A DNA stretch of 64,000 nt from Acidobacteria bacterium Mor1. Lineage in GTDB: Bacteria; Acidobacteriota; Polarisedimenticolia; Polarisedimenticolales; Polarisedimenticolaceae. Under the pieces are notes generated by a model. The model saw nothing but the letters and a program-made list of their open reading frames with translations. It was not told the origin of the DNA and searched no databases. Of the stretch, positions 1-9,215 are shown in pieces; position 1 is the stretch's first letter; every line of letters begins with the position of its first letter. The translations under genes and the position numbers were made by a program. Location of the stretch: assembly GCA_001664505.1 (NCBI GenBank), contig CP011806.1, positions 1,967,443 to 2,031,442 on the forward strand. The letters are read 5' to 3'.

Positions 1-327
1 ACCCTGGCCAACCATTCGGCGGCTCACTGGCCCATCGGCGAGCGCGCGGCGATCGAACACCTGGAAGCCCAGTTCACCGAGTGCGAAGAGGCCTGCGCAA
101 AGGCGGGTCTGAAGCTCTCCGACGATTGGGTGCTGCCCTTCGACCGGCAGCGAGCGGATGAACTGGAACTGGAGTTCCGGCGGGTCGCCCCCGAGCGGCG
201 GTTGGTGCTGGTGGGCAACCAGGTCAACCGGGCGGACACGTTGGAGCGAAGGGTGATCTCGCGAATCGTGGCGCCGCCGGTCAGCGGCAACGAGTTGATC
301 GCGCGGATGAAACGGGCCGCAGGCTAG
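1..327 (+). CDS. C-terminal part of an unrecognised protein (5' end outside window)
   Basis: The frame is open from the first base to a TAG at 325-327 and encodes at least 108 residues. It is rich in charged helical sequence, with a beta-like stretch (RRLVLVGNQVNR) near the end. I do not recognise a family. There is no start codon with a ribosome binding site inside the window, so this is the tail of a gene that begins upstream. Its stop overlaps the stop of the convergent glycosyltransferase gene in the four bases CTAG (324-327). Function unknown; being coding is likely because codon use matches its neighbours and the frame is long and unbroken. Confidence 0.6.
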   Translation, partial: TLANHSAAHWPIGERAAIEHLEAQFTECEEACAKAGLKLSDDWVLPFDRQRADELELEFRRVAPERRLVLVGNQVNRADTLERRVISRIVAPPVSGNELIARMKRAAG

Positions 328-1325
328 AAGATCCAGTGCGGTCCCGGCCGCGCCGAGGTCCGCCGGTGCCGGGAGATCTTCCCCGCCCGCCCCAGTGCCC
401 GGAAGAATCCGCGGAAGCGCGCCGACGCTTCGTCGAAGCGGCCGCGCAGCAGCAGTCGCGAACCGAGGCTCAGGGTCTCCCACGCCGCGCCCAGCCACGA
501 CCGCCACATCGGGCTATCCGGCCGCTTGACCGACAGCACGTGCCGCAGATAGATCCGGTTGGCCCGGGCGGTCACCTGGCGCATCTTGTCCCGGCTGCCG
601 GACTCCCCGCCCCGGGCGTGAATCGCCTCGGCCGAGGGCACCACACCGAGCTTGACGCCCAGGCGCGCCGCTCGCAGGCACCAGTCGTCATCCTCGCCGT
701 AGAGGAAGAACAGCGGATCGAAACCGCCGACCTTCTCCAACGCCTCGCGGCGCATCAGCCAGACCGCCGCGTTGACGAAGGGCACCTCGTAGACATCTCG
801 GAGCGAGCCGGACTCGAGGTCGTGGAACAGCTCGGGGTTGGTCTGCCCCAGGGTCGTGGCGAAGGGACCGTCCAACTCCGCGCCGCCGGCATCCCGGTGC
901 AGCGGACTGAAGACGCCGACCTCGGGATGCCGTGAGGCCACGTCGAGCATCTGCGCCAGGGTCTCCTCGCCGAGGAACGCGTCCTGGTTGAGCAGCAGCA
1001 CCCACTCGGCGCCGTGCTCCCGGGCATGATGAAGGCCGAGGTTGTTGGCCACGCCGAAGCCGAGGTTCCGCTCCTGGGGGAAGCAGGTTGCCTCGAACTC
1101 CCTGGCGATCTCGACGCTGCGATCCGAAGACCCGTTGTCGATGATCACCACCCGGGTCGGCACGCTGCTCTGACGGCAGGAATCGAGACAGCGCTCGAGC
1201 CAGGGCTCGGCCTGGTAGGTCGCGATCACGGTCCAGACCAGCGGCGCGGATGCAGGTGCACCGCTGCCTGACGGCTGCTTCGCGTCGGGCGGTCCCGGTT
1301 CGGGCTGAGCGTTCTCGGGCATCAT
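324..1325 (-). CDS. family 2 glycosyltransferase
   Basis: A 333-residue inverting GT-A glycosyltransferase (GT2 superfamily, rhamnosyltransferase/WbbL-like). After a Pro-rich leader comes the nucleotide-sugar fold (VWTVIATYQAEPWL), then the DNGSSD motif, NLGFGVANNLG, the metal-site region LLLNQDAF and the acceptor/catalytic region YGEDDDWC. The family adds sugars to cell-surface polysaccharide, usually on the cytoplasmic face of the membrane. I chose ATG at 1325 (a second ATG follows at 1322); the frame is open further upstream but that part lacks family sequence. An RmlD-like enzyme lies 3.4 kb away on the same strand, which would fit dTDP-rhamnose as donor, but the donor cannot be read from sequence. 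Confidence 0.85.
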   Translation of the reverse strand: MMPENAQPEPGPPDAKQPSGSGAPASAPLVWTVIATYQAEPWLERCLDSCRQSSVPTRVVIIDNGSSDRSVEIAREFEATCFPQERNLGFGVANNLGLHHAREHGAEWVLLLNQDAFLGEETLAQMLDVASRHPEVGVFSPLHRDAGGAELDGPFATTLGQTNPELFHDLESGSLRDVYEVPFVNAAVWLMRREALEKVGGFDPLFFLYGEDDDWCLRAARLGVKLGVVPSAEAIHARGGESGSRDKMRQVTARANRIYLRHVLSVKRPDSPMWRSWLGAAWETLSLGSRLLLRGRFDEASARFRGFFRALGRAGKISRHRRTSARPGPHWIF

Positions 1326-1399
1326 GCGAATCGTCGGTCGGTCGGCCCGGGAAAGCAAGTCGCACCCGCCACGCGGATACGGCACCCTCGTCGAGGCTT

Positions 1400-3979
1400 C
1401 TACTGCGGCGGGTCGACGGACACGCGCAGGGTCCGCCCCACATTCACCTGCACCGATCGGGGCGCGCCGGACCGGGCGCACGCCGCGTCGGCGCAGCTCT
1501 CCAGGGTGTAGTCGCCGGGAAGCAGGCCGGGAATGGTCACGGCGCCCTCCTCCAACGGGAACAGCGCCGGCTCGACTCCGTAGAGGCTGCGCTCATCGGC
1601 GGCGATCGCAGCCGGCGCCGTGAGGCGTACCGCCGCCGCGCTGCCGGAAACATCCAGCGCGCCCGCCCGAGCGACGAAGCGGGGTTCGACGATCAGCAGA
1701 TCTCCCCGTTCGAGCCAGGGCTCGCCGAGGATCCCCCGATCGCCGGTCTCGAACACCGTGCGCACGGGAATCAGGTAGGGGTGGTACCAGTCGATACGGG
1801 CGGCGAGCCGCCCTTCGCCCAGGCCGACCAGGTACAGCGCATCGTAGGTTTCACGCAGCGCGGGATCGAGCTTCAGCGTCTCGCCGGTGTCGGTCGCCGC
1901 CTCACCGCTGAAGGTGATCTCCGCGTCGTCGACGCCGGTGGCGCGGGTACCGTCCCGCAACAACGGCGCGAGCTGCAGTGCCGGCGCACAGAAGAGTTCG
2001 GTGTGGCCGATCGGGAGCGCCTCCCCCTCGCCCAGGGTCAGGGAGTAGCCCTCGCCGGGCAATACCTGCGCGTCGTACCAGGTCCAGAGTTCCGCATCGG
2101 CGGCGAGCATCGCCAGACGGTAGGCGCCGGGTTCCAACGGGCCGATGATGAACTCGTCGGCGTCCTGCCCGCCGAGCGGATGATTGTCGAGGCGCACCAC
2201 CGCCCCGTCGCCGCCTGCCTCCTCTTCGCCGGCGCCCGCGTCACCGGCTGGCGGACCGGGAGCTCCGGTGTCCTCCGCATCATCCTCGAACTCGGGAAGC
2301 TCCAGGTAGGCCGGCTCCTCTCCCTCGCGGAAAACCCGGAAGGAGACCGCCGCCGGCGCGCCGCGGCCGTCGTCACAATCGACGCTGCCGCGAAAGGAGG
2401 CCGCCGGCAGGACCGGCAGCTCGAGCTCGACCCGCTCCCCTTCCTCGACCGTCAACTCCAGCTCAGCGGCCGGCTCCTCCCCGGCCACCGCCACCCGGGC
2501 GAAACGGGTCAATCCACGCTCGCCGCGCACCCTCGCCGCAACCCGGTAGCGTCCGGGGTAGAGGCCGCGGTGCACCGCCCAGCCGCTCTGGTCGGTCAGC
2601 GCGGTCCGCTCTCGCTTGTCTCCCTGGAGTTCGAGGTCGGCGGGCGGCGTCAACGGCTCATCGCCCAGGTACTCGACGCTCAGCTCGACCCCGGCAAATG
2701 GGTTCTCTCCCCCCTCCCGGGCCTGGCCGATGATCTCGGCACCCCGGCGCATGTTGACCGTGGCGCTGCGATAAAACTCGCCGTCGGGGTCGAACTTCTC
2801 GACGGTGGCTCGCCCGGGGAGCCACTCCCGGTGCCCGGCAACGACCACCAGGTTCCCCGCGTCGGGAAACACCGTGGCCGAACCGAGGTGTCCGGTGCGG
2901 TCGGTATCCAGCGGCTCCGCACCCTCGAGCAGCGGGTCCTCGTAGACCTCGACGACCGCCCCGCGTAGCGGCACCCCCTCGGGGTCCTTCACGTGGACGT
3001 ACAGCGGCCGTTTGAGCTTGCCCCCCTTGCCCTCGGCCAGTTCCACGACGAAGTCCTGGCGGCGGAACTGCCCTCGCGCCAGCGACGCCTCGATCCGTTC
3101 CGGCTCCGCCGAGGCGATCAGATCGCTCTCGGGCGCGATCTCCCACACGCCGCTGGGCAGATAGATCTCGTAGTTCCCCAGGGCATCGAGTTCCTGGGGC
3201 ACCACGGTGGTAGGAAGGGGCAGGCCGCGCTGCTGGAGCGACTCCGCCCAGGGACCGGGCTCGATCAGCCGCGCCCGTAGCCCGACCGGCTCCCAGATGT
3301 TTCCCAGCACCGAACAGGGCGCCGCGAGTAACCAAGTCACCACCTGGGCACTGCGGTAGCGGGCCAGATCCAGTTCCGCCGTGGCGGTGGTAAGTTCATC
3401 CCCGTTGCGCACCAGGGACTCGAGCACGTACCCCGCCTCTCCCTCGAGGCCCAGTTCCCAGCGCCCTTCGGGCAGCTTGGTCTCGAGGACCGGGCGGCGA
3501 GCGTTCAGCCGGTAGTCGGTACGGAACCCGGTCTCGGGATGCTGCAGGGTCAGGCGGGCGGCAGGCGCCCTGGGGCTGTCCCATTGAAGCTCGACGGTCA
3601 CCGGCACCCCGCGCCAGAGGACGATCGAGGTGCTGAGCTCCGAGTCCTCATCGACCACGGTGACCACCGGCGATGCGGCCAGGGGGTTCAACGCCGGATC
3701 GACCCATGGTTCGGTATGGGGCACCCGAACGCTGAACCCGTAGGTGCCGGGGGGAACGTCCTGCAGGGTGACCCGGCCGCTTCCGTCGGAGATGCCGTTG
3801 TAGCGCCAGACCCAGCGCCGGGCGGCGTTGTCGCCGAGGCTGCCGGCCGCGGCCAGACTGACCCGCAGGTCCGGCACCGGGGTGCCGTCCCGCTCGACCA
3901 ACTGAACGTGAATCGTGCCCGCATGGACGGCGCCGGCGCAGACCGCCAGCAGGCACACCGACAGAATCAGTGAGCGCAT
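1400..3979 (-). CDS. large secreted protein with carboxypeptidase-regulatory-like domains
   Basis: An 859-residue protein with a clear signal peptide (MRSLILSVCLLAVCAGAVHA, cut near residue 20). The rest is a chain of beta-sandwich modules with repeated phrases of the type DGSGRVTLQDVPPGTYGFSV, DRTGHLGSATVF and PLEPGAYRLAML, typical of carboxypeptidase regulatory-like or transthyretin-like folds. No peptidase catalytic domain is visible. An acidic, Glu-rich low-complexity patch lies in the second half. Such proteins are extracellular or periplasmic adhesion or scaffold proteins, but no specific role can be assigned. It is the next minus-strand gene upstream of the glycosyltransferase, with a 74-bp gap. 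Confidence 0.75.
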   Translation of the reverse strand: MRSLILSVCLLAVCAGAVHAGTIHVQLVERDGTPVPDLRVSLAAAGSLGDNAARRWVWRYNGISDGSGRVTLQDVPPGTYGFSVRVPHTEPWVDPALNPLAASPVVTVVDEDSELSTSIVLWRGVPVTVELQWDSPRAPAARLTLQHPETGFRTDYRLNARRPVLETKLPEGRWELGLEGEAGYVLESLVRNGDELTTATAELDLARYRSAQVVTWLLAAPCSVLGNIWEPVGLRARLIEPGPWAESLQQRGLPLPTTVVPQELDALGNYEIYLPSGVWEIAPESDLIASAEPERIEASLARGQFRRQDFVVELAEGKGGKLKRPLYVHVKDPEGVPLRGAVVEVYEDPLLEGAEPLDTDRTGHLGSATVFPDAGNLVVVAGHREWLPGRATVEKFDPDGEFYRSATVNMRRGAEIIGQAREGGENPFAGVELSVEYLGDEPLTPPADLELQGDKRERTALTDQSGWAVHRGLYPGRYRVAARVRGERGLTRFARVAVAGEEPAAELELTVEEGERVELELPVLPAASFRGSVDCDDGRGAPAAVSFRVFREGEEPAYLELPEFEDDAEDTGAPGPPAGDAGAGEEEAGGDGAVVRLDNHPLGGQDADEFIIGPLEPGAYRLAMLAADAELWTWYDAQVLPGEGYSLTLGEGEALPIGHTELFCAPALQLAPLLRDGTRATGVDDAEITFSGEAATDTGETLKLDPALRETYDALYLVGLGEGRLAARIDWYHPYLIPVRTVFETGDRGILGEPWLERGDLLIVEPRFVARAGALDVSGSAAAVRLTAPAAIAADERSLYGVEPALFPLEEGAVTIPGLLPGDYTLESCADAACARSGAPRSVQVNVGRTLRVSVDPPQ

Positions 3980-4055
3980 CGACCGTGATACGGGGTGGAC
4001 GGCAGGAGCGTCCAGCGGCGCCGCGCGGCGAGAGTCGGGCCGCGCAGCGACCGGC

Positions 4056-4532
4056 CTAGCCCTCGGCCAGGATCAGCACCGCCGAGGCGTTGAACTCGTA
4101 GGGATCCTTGCGGATCTCGAGGCTGCCTCCGGCTTCCTCTTCCATGTGGGCCCGGTCTTCCGCGGTGAGTTCCTTGGGGTAGAACGAACCCTGGATCAGC
4201 ACCCGCTTGCCGATGGCCTGCTCGGGGAACTTGTACTTACCGCCGCAGCCGGTCTCCCAGCGGACCATCGAGGTCTTGCCCTGGTCGGTAACCTGCATCC
4301 AGCAGCCCTTCTTCTTGCAGACCGCGACGATCTCGGCCTCGACCAGCAGCGTGCGGTTGAAGTAGTCCGACGGAGCGGCGTCGACGGTGGCGAACTGGAT
4401 CACGTCGCCGGGCTCCATCGCCTCACCGATCCGCTCGCCGGCGGGGAGCGACCCGCCGGCCTGGCCGACGGTGGTCACGAGGATGCCCAACAGGACAGAA
4501 GAGACCAGCAGGGTCAGGACCGAACGCTTCAT
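4056..4532 (-). CDS. DUF4920 family exported protein
   Basis: A 158-residue exported protein. Residues 1-25 form a signal peptide; the mature part carries the DUF4920 signature: a small OB-like beta barrel with VCKKKGCWMQV and, further on, ETGCGGKYKFP, whose cysteines are conserved in the family. DUF4920 proteins are periplasmic and often sit near metal or redox genes, but their function is not established. The start is supported by a GAGG ribosome binding site about 6 nt before ATG 4532. It lies between the tRNA-Gln gene and the large secreted protein, all on the minus strand. Confidence 0.8.
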   Translation of the reverse strand: MKRSVLTLLVSSVLLGILVTTVGQAGGSLPAGERIGEAMEPGDVIQFATVDAAPSDYFNRTLLVEAEIVAVCKKKGCWMQVTDQGKTSMVRWETGCGGKYKFPEQAIGKRVLIQGSFYPKELTAEDRAHMEEEAGGSLEIRKDPYEFNASAVLILAEG

Positions 4533-4577
4533 CGAATGCCTCGCATACAGGGGGTGCAGATAGAGCCATCTGGCGGA

Positions 4578-4652
4578 TGGCTGGGGCGGCAGGATTCGAA
4601 CCTGCGAATGCCGGGACCAAAACCCGGTGCCTTACCGCTTGGCGACGCCCCA
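4578..4652 (-). tRNA. tRNA-Gln (anticodon TTG)
   Basis: Read on the minus strand, a 75-nt cloverleaf is present: acceptor stem TGGGGCG/CGCCCCA, D arm with GCCAAGCGGTAAGGC, anticodon stem CCGGG/CCCGG around loop TTTTGGT (anticodon TTG), T arm GCAGG-TTCGAAT-CCTGC, discriminator G and an encoded 3' CCA. All stems pair perfectly. The TTG anticodon reads CAA and, by wobble, CAG. Confidence 0.97.
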
Positions 4653-4697
4653 ACGCTCCGGCCGGACCGAAGCGGCCCGACGGCAACGCACTTTACA

Positions 4698-5585
4698 TCA
4701 AGATCCGGGAGCGTGGTAGCGGCCCACGTACTCCCGCAGGGCCTCCCGCCAGGGACGGGGCGGCCGGCCCAGGGTCTCGGCCAGCAAGGTGGTGTCCAGA
4801 GGGGAAAAATCGGGGCGTTCCAGGGTGGCCGGAGGGGCCGGCCGGATCGCGACCTCGACCCGCCCGGCGTAGCCGGCTTCCTCCACGGCGGCGCCGGCGA
4901 GCTGAAAGCGGCTGCAGTGCCCCGCGTTGACGGTGTGCAGAATGCCGCCGGCTCCGAGGTCGAGGAGCGCCAGCAGCCAGCCGGCCAGATCGGGAGCGTA
5001 GGTCGGCGAGGAGACCGGCTTTTCGACCACCTCGATCCGGTTCTTCTCCCGGGCCTGGCGCAGGATGGCGTCGACGTAGTGGGGACGCTCCCGCTCGCCC
5101 GGGCCGTAGAGGGTCGAGGTGCGGGCGATCAGCGCCCCGGGCAAGACCTCCTGCACCGCCCACTCCCCTTCCAGCTTGGAGCGGCCGTAGGCCTGAACCG
5201 CGCAGGTCGGATCGTCCTCGCGGTAGGGGCGGTCCGCCTTGCCGTCGAAGACGAAATCGGTGGAGACGTGGAGCAGCGGAATAGAGAGTTCCTTGCAGGT
5301 CCGGGCCAGGGCCCCGGGCACATCCCGATTGATGCGAAAGGCCAGCTCCCGCTGATCGTCCCGCTCGGCGCCGTTGACGTCGGAGTAGGCCGAGGCGTTG
5401 ATCACCGCCCCCACCCCCGCTTGCGACAACGCCGGAGCGATCCGGTCGAGGCGCTCGAGATCGAGCTCCCGCCGGGTCAACGCCACGAAGGGCCGCCGGG
5501 ACTCCTGCAACAGACGCACCAGCGCGCCGCCGAGCATTCCGGCCGCACCTACCACGGCAATCCTGGTCTGGTTGTGTTCGCTCAT
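4698..5585 (-). CDS. rfbD: dTDP-4-dehydrorhamnose reductase family protein (RmlD-like)
   Basis: A 295-residue short-chain dehydrogenase of the RmlD subfamily, normal length. It has the N-terminal Rossmann motif (VVGAAGMLGGALV), STDFVFDG, and the catalytic Tyr-Lys pair in AYGRSKLEGE. RmlD reduces dTDP-4-keto-L-rhamnose to dTDP-L-rhamnose with NAD(P)H in the cytoplasm, the last step of rhamnose donor synthesis. The usual partners RmlA, RmlB and RmlC are not in the window, so a role in another deoxysugar route is possible. It follows lptD on the same strand after an 81-bp GC-rich spacer. Confidence 0.85.
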   Translation of the reverse strand: MSEHNQTRIAVVGAAGMLGGALVRLLQESRRPFVALTRRELDLERLDRIAPALSQAGVGAVINASAYSDVNGAERDDQRELAFRINRDVPGALARTCKELSIPLLHVSTDFVFDGKADRPYREDDPTCAVQAYGRSKLEGEWAVQEVLPGALIARTSTLYGPGERERPHYVDAILRQAREKNRIEVVEKPVSSPTYAPDLAGWLLALLDLGAGGILHTVNAGHCSRFQLAGAAVEEAGYAGRVEVAIRPAPPATLERPDFSPLDTTLLAETLGRPPRPWREALREYVGRYHAPGS

Positions 5586-5666
5586 CGTTTCCTGGTTGCT
5601 CGGGTTCCTGACTGCCGGGGTCCCGGGTACCCCCCTGGTCCCGGGCTGCCCCGGCTTCCCGGTTGT
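5586..5666. repeat. GC-rich imperfect repeat spacer between lptD and rfbD
   Basis: The 81 bp between the lptD stop and the rfbD start consist of variations on a short unit such as CCCGGGT/CTGGT/CCCGG (for example GGTCCCGGG at two places), giving several self-complementary CCCGGG cores. It could fold into an RNA structure that separates the two genes, but no clear stem plus T-run terminator is present. Confidence 0.45.
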
Positions 5667-8126
5667 CTAGTTGCTGAAGTTCAGCAGCTTGCCGATGCCC
5701 TGCAGGTCGATCTGCACCTGCCAGTCGTCACGATTCTCCAGGGACTCGAAGTCCCGGTTGAAACGCTGGACCATGATCGTGCAGCACTGGGTGCGGTAGG
5801 TCATGCGGATCTGGCTGTTGGGAATCCGGCGCCGGTCTTCCTCGGGATCGAAATCGATCGAGCCGTCGACCGCCAGCTCCAGCCGGTCCTGGAACAGGCG
5901 GGTCGCCGCGGTGAGCCGCAACTGGGTGTCCTCGGTCTGCAGCGCGCTCAGCGGCTGACGGTTGATCAGCGAGAAGCGGGTGAAGGCCCACTGGTTCTTG
6001 AGCGACCCGGACACCGTCACGTCGGAGATCTTGTTCTGCAGCACGTCGAAGCTGCTGCGCAGATCGAGGCTGACGTTCTGGGTCGGGTTGAAGCGCCCGG
6101 TGATGGTCCAGGGGGAGAACGGGCTGGTGTCCTCGTCGCCGGTATCGAGCAGGCCGTCGGGGTTGGCCGACGAGAGATCGGTCTCGAAGGAGCGGGACTG
6201 GCGCAGTTCCAGCGAGGCGATCTCCACCGCGACCCCCTCGTCCTCTGCGGTGGCCTGGGCGGCCCGCTCCTCGGCGCCCGGATCGGGGGTCAACCCCGGA
6301 GGTAGCTGGATCGCCGAGGCCAGCGGCGCCTTCTGATTGCGGCCCCGGGGCCGCTTGGCAAAGAGGCGCGAGCGGATGCCGTAGCTCAAGGTCGCACCGG
6401 AACCGGCGACCCGGTCCACCTCGTCAAAGCGCAGGATGTCGTCGATCCGGTCGAACTCGTCGAAGAACCCGTAGGACAGGTTCGGTTCGATGGAGTGCTT
6501 GTACTTCTTCGAGTACTTGCTGTCGGGCCGCTCGAACACGCGGAAGAACTTCGGCCCGACAATCTCCAGGTTGGCGCCGAACAGGTCGCGGGTCAGCGAC
6601 TCGTCGACGACCCGCAGCTGACTCGACGTGAGGTTGGTAACCGGATCGGTGACCGTGATGTTCTCCTGCTGCTGGGTCCAGTGGGTCACCCGGTAGCGAA
6701 CGCTGGGGGTGATATCGAGCCAGGGCTTCGGCGACCAGGGCGCGGTGATCGTGGGAAACAGATCGGCGCGGAAGTAGTCGGCGTTGTTGGGCTGGGTCGA
6801 CTCGGTACCATCCTGGCGAATCGAGGCCAGAGAGGACTCGAAGGAAAGGTAGAACGGACTGTCCCCCAGGCGGCGGCTGCGACCACGCCATTCGATCTCG
6901 GGCAGCGTCGACTGGGTCAACTCGGTGCCGCCGGAGAAGAGCTGCTCACGGCGCAGTTCGCGCACGTTGAGGCTGGTCCACTTGCCGTTTCGCGAGAACT
7001 CCAGCCGGGCCAGGATCGTCGGCGACGAAACCAGGTTGAGGTCGTACTCGAAGTCGCTGAAGAAGTTGAAGTCCGAGACCAGGTTGATGTCGGCGACCAT
7101 GCGGAAGCCGTTGCTGAAGCTCTGGGTCTGCTTGTACGAGGCCCGGTAGCGGCTGCAGGGCGCCTCGTCGGCAGGACAGAAGGGCGGACTCGCCACCTTG
7201 TCCCGGATGAAGAACCCGTCGATGATCGCGTTGCCCTTGTCGTTGGGCACGAAACGCAGGGTACCGCCGCCCCCGAAACCGGAGACGGTGTAGTAGCGGC
7301 CCAGCAGAGTCAGGTCCGCGCTGCGCCCGATGGGAATGAACAGCGGCTGATTGATCACGCGGCCGCGGGACGCCGTGCGCCCGAAGTCCGGCAGCAGCAA
7401 CCCGGCGGCGCGGTCCCGCTTCACCGGCCAGATCACGTAGGGCAGGTAGACGAACGGCACCTTCCCCGACTTGAGCCGCGCGTTGTACATGTGGGCGTAC
7501 TTGTTGAGCCGGATGTTGGCGCTGCTGACGCTGAACGACCAGTAGGGCACCGGCTGGGTGCAGGTGGTCACCGTCGCCGAGTCGAGGTGCAGCTTGTCGC
7601 TGCCCGTCTTCTCGGCGCTGTCGGCCCAGAAGTAGTAGCCCCCCTGCACCTGGCCGATGGCGTTTTCGATCAGTCCGAAGTCTTCATCCAGGTCGTAGGT
7701 CACACGAGAGCCGGAGATCCGGTTCTCCTGCCAGACCATCAGAATGTGCCCCTCGGCGTCGAGGTAGCGCCCCTCCTTGACCTCGATGCGGTCCGCCTGG
7801 AGCAACACCTCCCCCCAGCCGATGGTGACCTTGCCCTCGAGCAGCAGATCCTTGTCGGGTTGGCCGCGAATCCGCTCGGCTTCGAGGCGGGTGAAGCGTC
7901 CGCCGCTGGGGATGACCTGGGATTGGGTCGGCGACGGCGCGGCCGCGTCGGGAGAAGCCCCGGTACCCTCGGGCGCAGACTCTCCCTCCTCGGTCGCAGG
8001 CGCATCGGTACCCTCCGACGCCGTCTTCTCGGGAGGCTCGGTGGGCTCGGGATCCTGGGCGACAGCCGGCATTGCCAGGAGGGCAACGGCAAGCAACAGG
8101 GAGGTGATCTTCGGCGCCGAAATCAC
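5667..8126 (-). CDS. lptD: LPS-assembly protein LptD
   Basis: About 819 residues, the expected size of LptD, the outer-membrane barrel that inserts lipopolysaccharide into the outer leaflet together with LptE. After a signal peptide (ending AMPAVAQ) and an acidic Pro/Glu linker comes the OstA-like jellyroll (LLLEGKVTIGWGEVLLQADRIEVKEG), then the long barrel domain with many alternating aromatic strands. A Cys pair (TQCC) near the C-terminus matches the conserved CC of the family's disulfide network. I place the start at GTG 8126 because the signal peptide begins there; the frame is open 168 codons further but that part is not LptD-like. LptE and the Lpt bridge are not in the window. Confidence 0.9.
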   Translation of the reverse strand: MISAPKITSLLLAVALLAMPAVAQDPEPTEPPEKTASEGTDAPATEEGESAPEGTGASPDAAAPSPTQSQVIPSGGRFTRLEAERIRGQPDKDLLLEGKVTIGWGEVLLQADRIEVKEGRYLDAEGHILMVWQENRISGSRVTYDLDEDFGLIENAIGQVQGGYYFWADSAEKTGSDKLHLDSATVTTCTQPVPYWSFSVSSANIRLNKYAHMYNARLKSGKVPFVYLPYVIWPVKRDRAAGLLLPDFGRTASRGRVINQPLFIPIGRSADLTLLGRYYTVSGFGGGGTLRFVPNDKGNAIIDGFFIRDKVASPPFCPADEAPCSRYRASYKQTQSFSNGFRMVADINLVSDFNFFSDFEYDLNLVSSPTILARLEFSRNGKWTSLNVRELRREQLFSGGTELTQSTLPEIEWRGRSRRLGDSPFYLSFESSLASIRQDGTESTQPNNADYFRADLFPTITAPWSPKPWLDITPSVRYRVTHWTQQQENITVTDPVTNLTSSQLRVVDESLTRDLFGANLEIVGPKFFRVFERPDSKYSKKYKHSIEPNLSYGFFDEFDRIDDILRFDEVDRVAGSGATLSYGIRSRLFAKRPRGRNQKAPLASAIQLPPGLTPDPGAEERAAQATAEDEGVAVEIASLELRQSRSFETDLSSANPDGLLDTGDEDTSPFSPWTITGRFNPTQNVSLDLRSSFDVLQNKISDVTVSGSLKNQWAFTRFSLINRQPLSALQTEDTQLRLTAATRLFQDRLELAVDGSIDFDPEEDRRRIPNSQIRMTYRTQCCTIMVQRFNRDFESLENRDDWQVQIDLQGIGKLLNFSN

Positions 8127-8179
8127 GGGATCGAGTGTAGCCTCGGCCGGTGGTCTGTCAACACGGCCAGGCCACGCCG

Positions 8180-9166
8180 CTAGAACTGATCCTGGTAGGG
8201 AAAGAAGACCCGGCCGCCGGCCAGCAGAGGTTCCACGTCGAGCTTTTCGTCGAGGCCGAGGATCATCGGCTGAGCCCGGCGGCGGGTGGTCCGGCGCAGG
8301 GTCCAGCCCCCCATCCGCTCGATGACCGGATCCTCGATCCAGCCGTAGAACTTGCGCAGCCCCTCGGCCCGGGCGATCGCCGCGCCGTGGCGCAGGACCC
8401 CCTCGATCTTTCCAGGGTCTCCGCCGACGGCCCCGACTTCCCGCACGCTCCACTCGCCATGCCCCTCGACGGCGATCAGGTAGCCGACGAAGCGGCCGTC
8501 CTCGAGCACCACCGTGGCCCGGTGGCGCAGGCGGCGATCCCCCAACCGGCGAAAGAAGCCGGCGGTGCGCACGAACAGGAACTGCCAGTGCTCGGCACTC
8601 CGCTCGATGGCCAGGGGTTGCCGGGCACACCAGGCCTCATGAGCCGCGCGGACATCGGGCAGATGCTCGGCGCGCATCTCGTCGGAAGACCAGTTGCCGG
8701 GCCCCGGCGGCGAACCTGTCAGGCGGCCCCAGACCTCGGTGCTGGGCAGGGAGCGGAAACCGAAGTCCGCGTAGTAGCGGGTCCCGATATCCGAGAACAG
8801 CAGGGCGACCACATCCCCCTCGTCTCGCGAGTGGTCGAGCACCGCCGAGATGAGCTCCCGGGCATGGCCGGCCCGGCGGTGCTTGCGCGGGGTGAAGACC
8901 GCGCCGACGATCGACGCCCGTCCGGCGGTGCCGTCGATGACGATCCGGGGATGGTAGAGCTTCAGGCTGGAGAGCAACTCGCCTTCATCGCCCAGCCAGA
9001 CGAAGTAGCGCACGTTGCGCTCAGCCCAGGGTGTGGAGGCCAGCTCGGACCAGAACTCCCGGTACTCCGCCGGCTTGAGTCCCCCGCCCCAGAGTGCGTG
9101 AGACTCGGCGTAGATCCGGTCGATCTGCTCACGGTTCGCCACGGCAAGTCGCGCCATGGCAGTCAT
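8180..9166 (-). CDS. GNAT family N-acetyltransferase
   Basis: A 328-residue protein with an N-terminal GNAT fold: the acetyl-CoA binding strand and loop are visible around GAVFTPRKHRRAGHARELI (the RxxGxA/G motif), followed by FSDIGTRYYADFGFR. The C-terminal half looks like a second, degenerate acyltransferase-like domain, as in Eis-type enzymes. The acceptor is unknown. ATG 9166 and ATG 9157 are both possible starts and neither has a strong ribosome binding site. It lies 53 bp upstream of lptD on the same strand but has no obvious functional link. Confidence 0.75.
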   Translation of the reverse strand: MTAMARLAVANREQIDRIYAESHALWGGGLKPAEYREFWSELASTPWAERNVRYFVWLGDEGELLSSLKLYHPRIVIDGTAGRASIVGAVFTPRKHRRAGHARELISAVLDHSRDEGDVVALLFSDIGTRYYADFGFRSLPSTEVWGRLTGSPPGPGNWSSDEMRAEHLPDVRAAHEAWCARQPLAIERSAEHWQFLFVRTAGFFRRLGDRRLRHRATVVLEDGRFVGYLIAVEGHGEWSVREVGAVGGDPGKIEGVLRHGAAIARAEGLRKFYGWIEDPVIERMGGWTLRRTTRRRAQPMILGLDEKLDVEPLLAGGRVFFPYQDQF

Positions 9167-9215
9167 TGTACGGTTCGGGATTGGGGTGCGGGAGAGGGTG
9201 TCGGCAAGGAACGGA

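Noticed and set aside
1250-2968. 572-residue plus-strand open frame opposite the secreted protein
   Set aside because: It lies antisense to a gene with a signal peptide and coherent domains; long antisense frames are common at this GC content.
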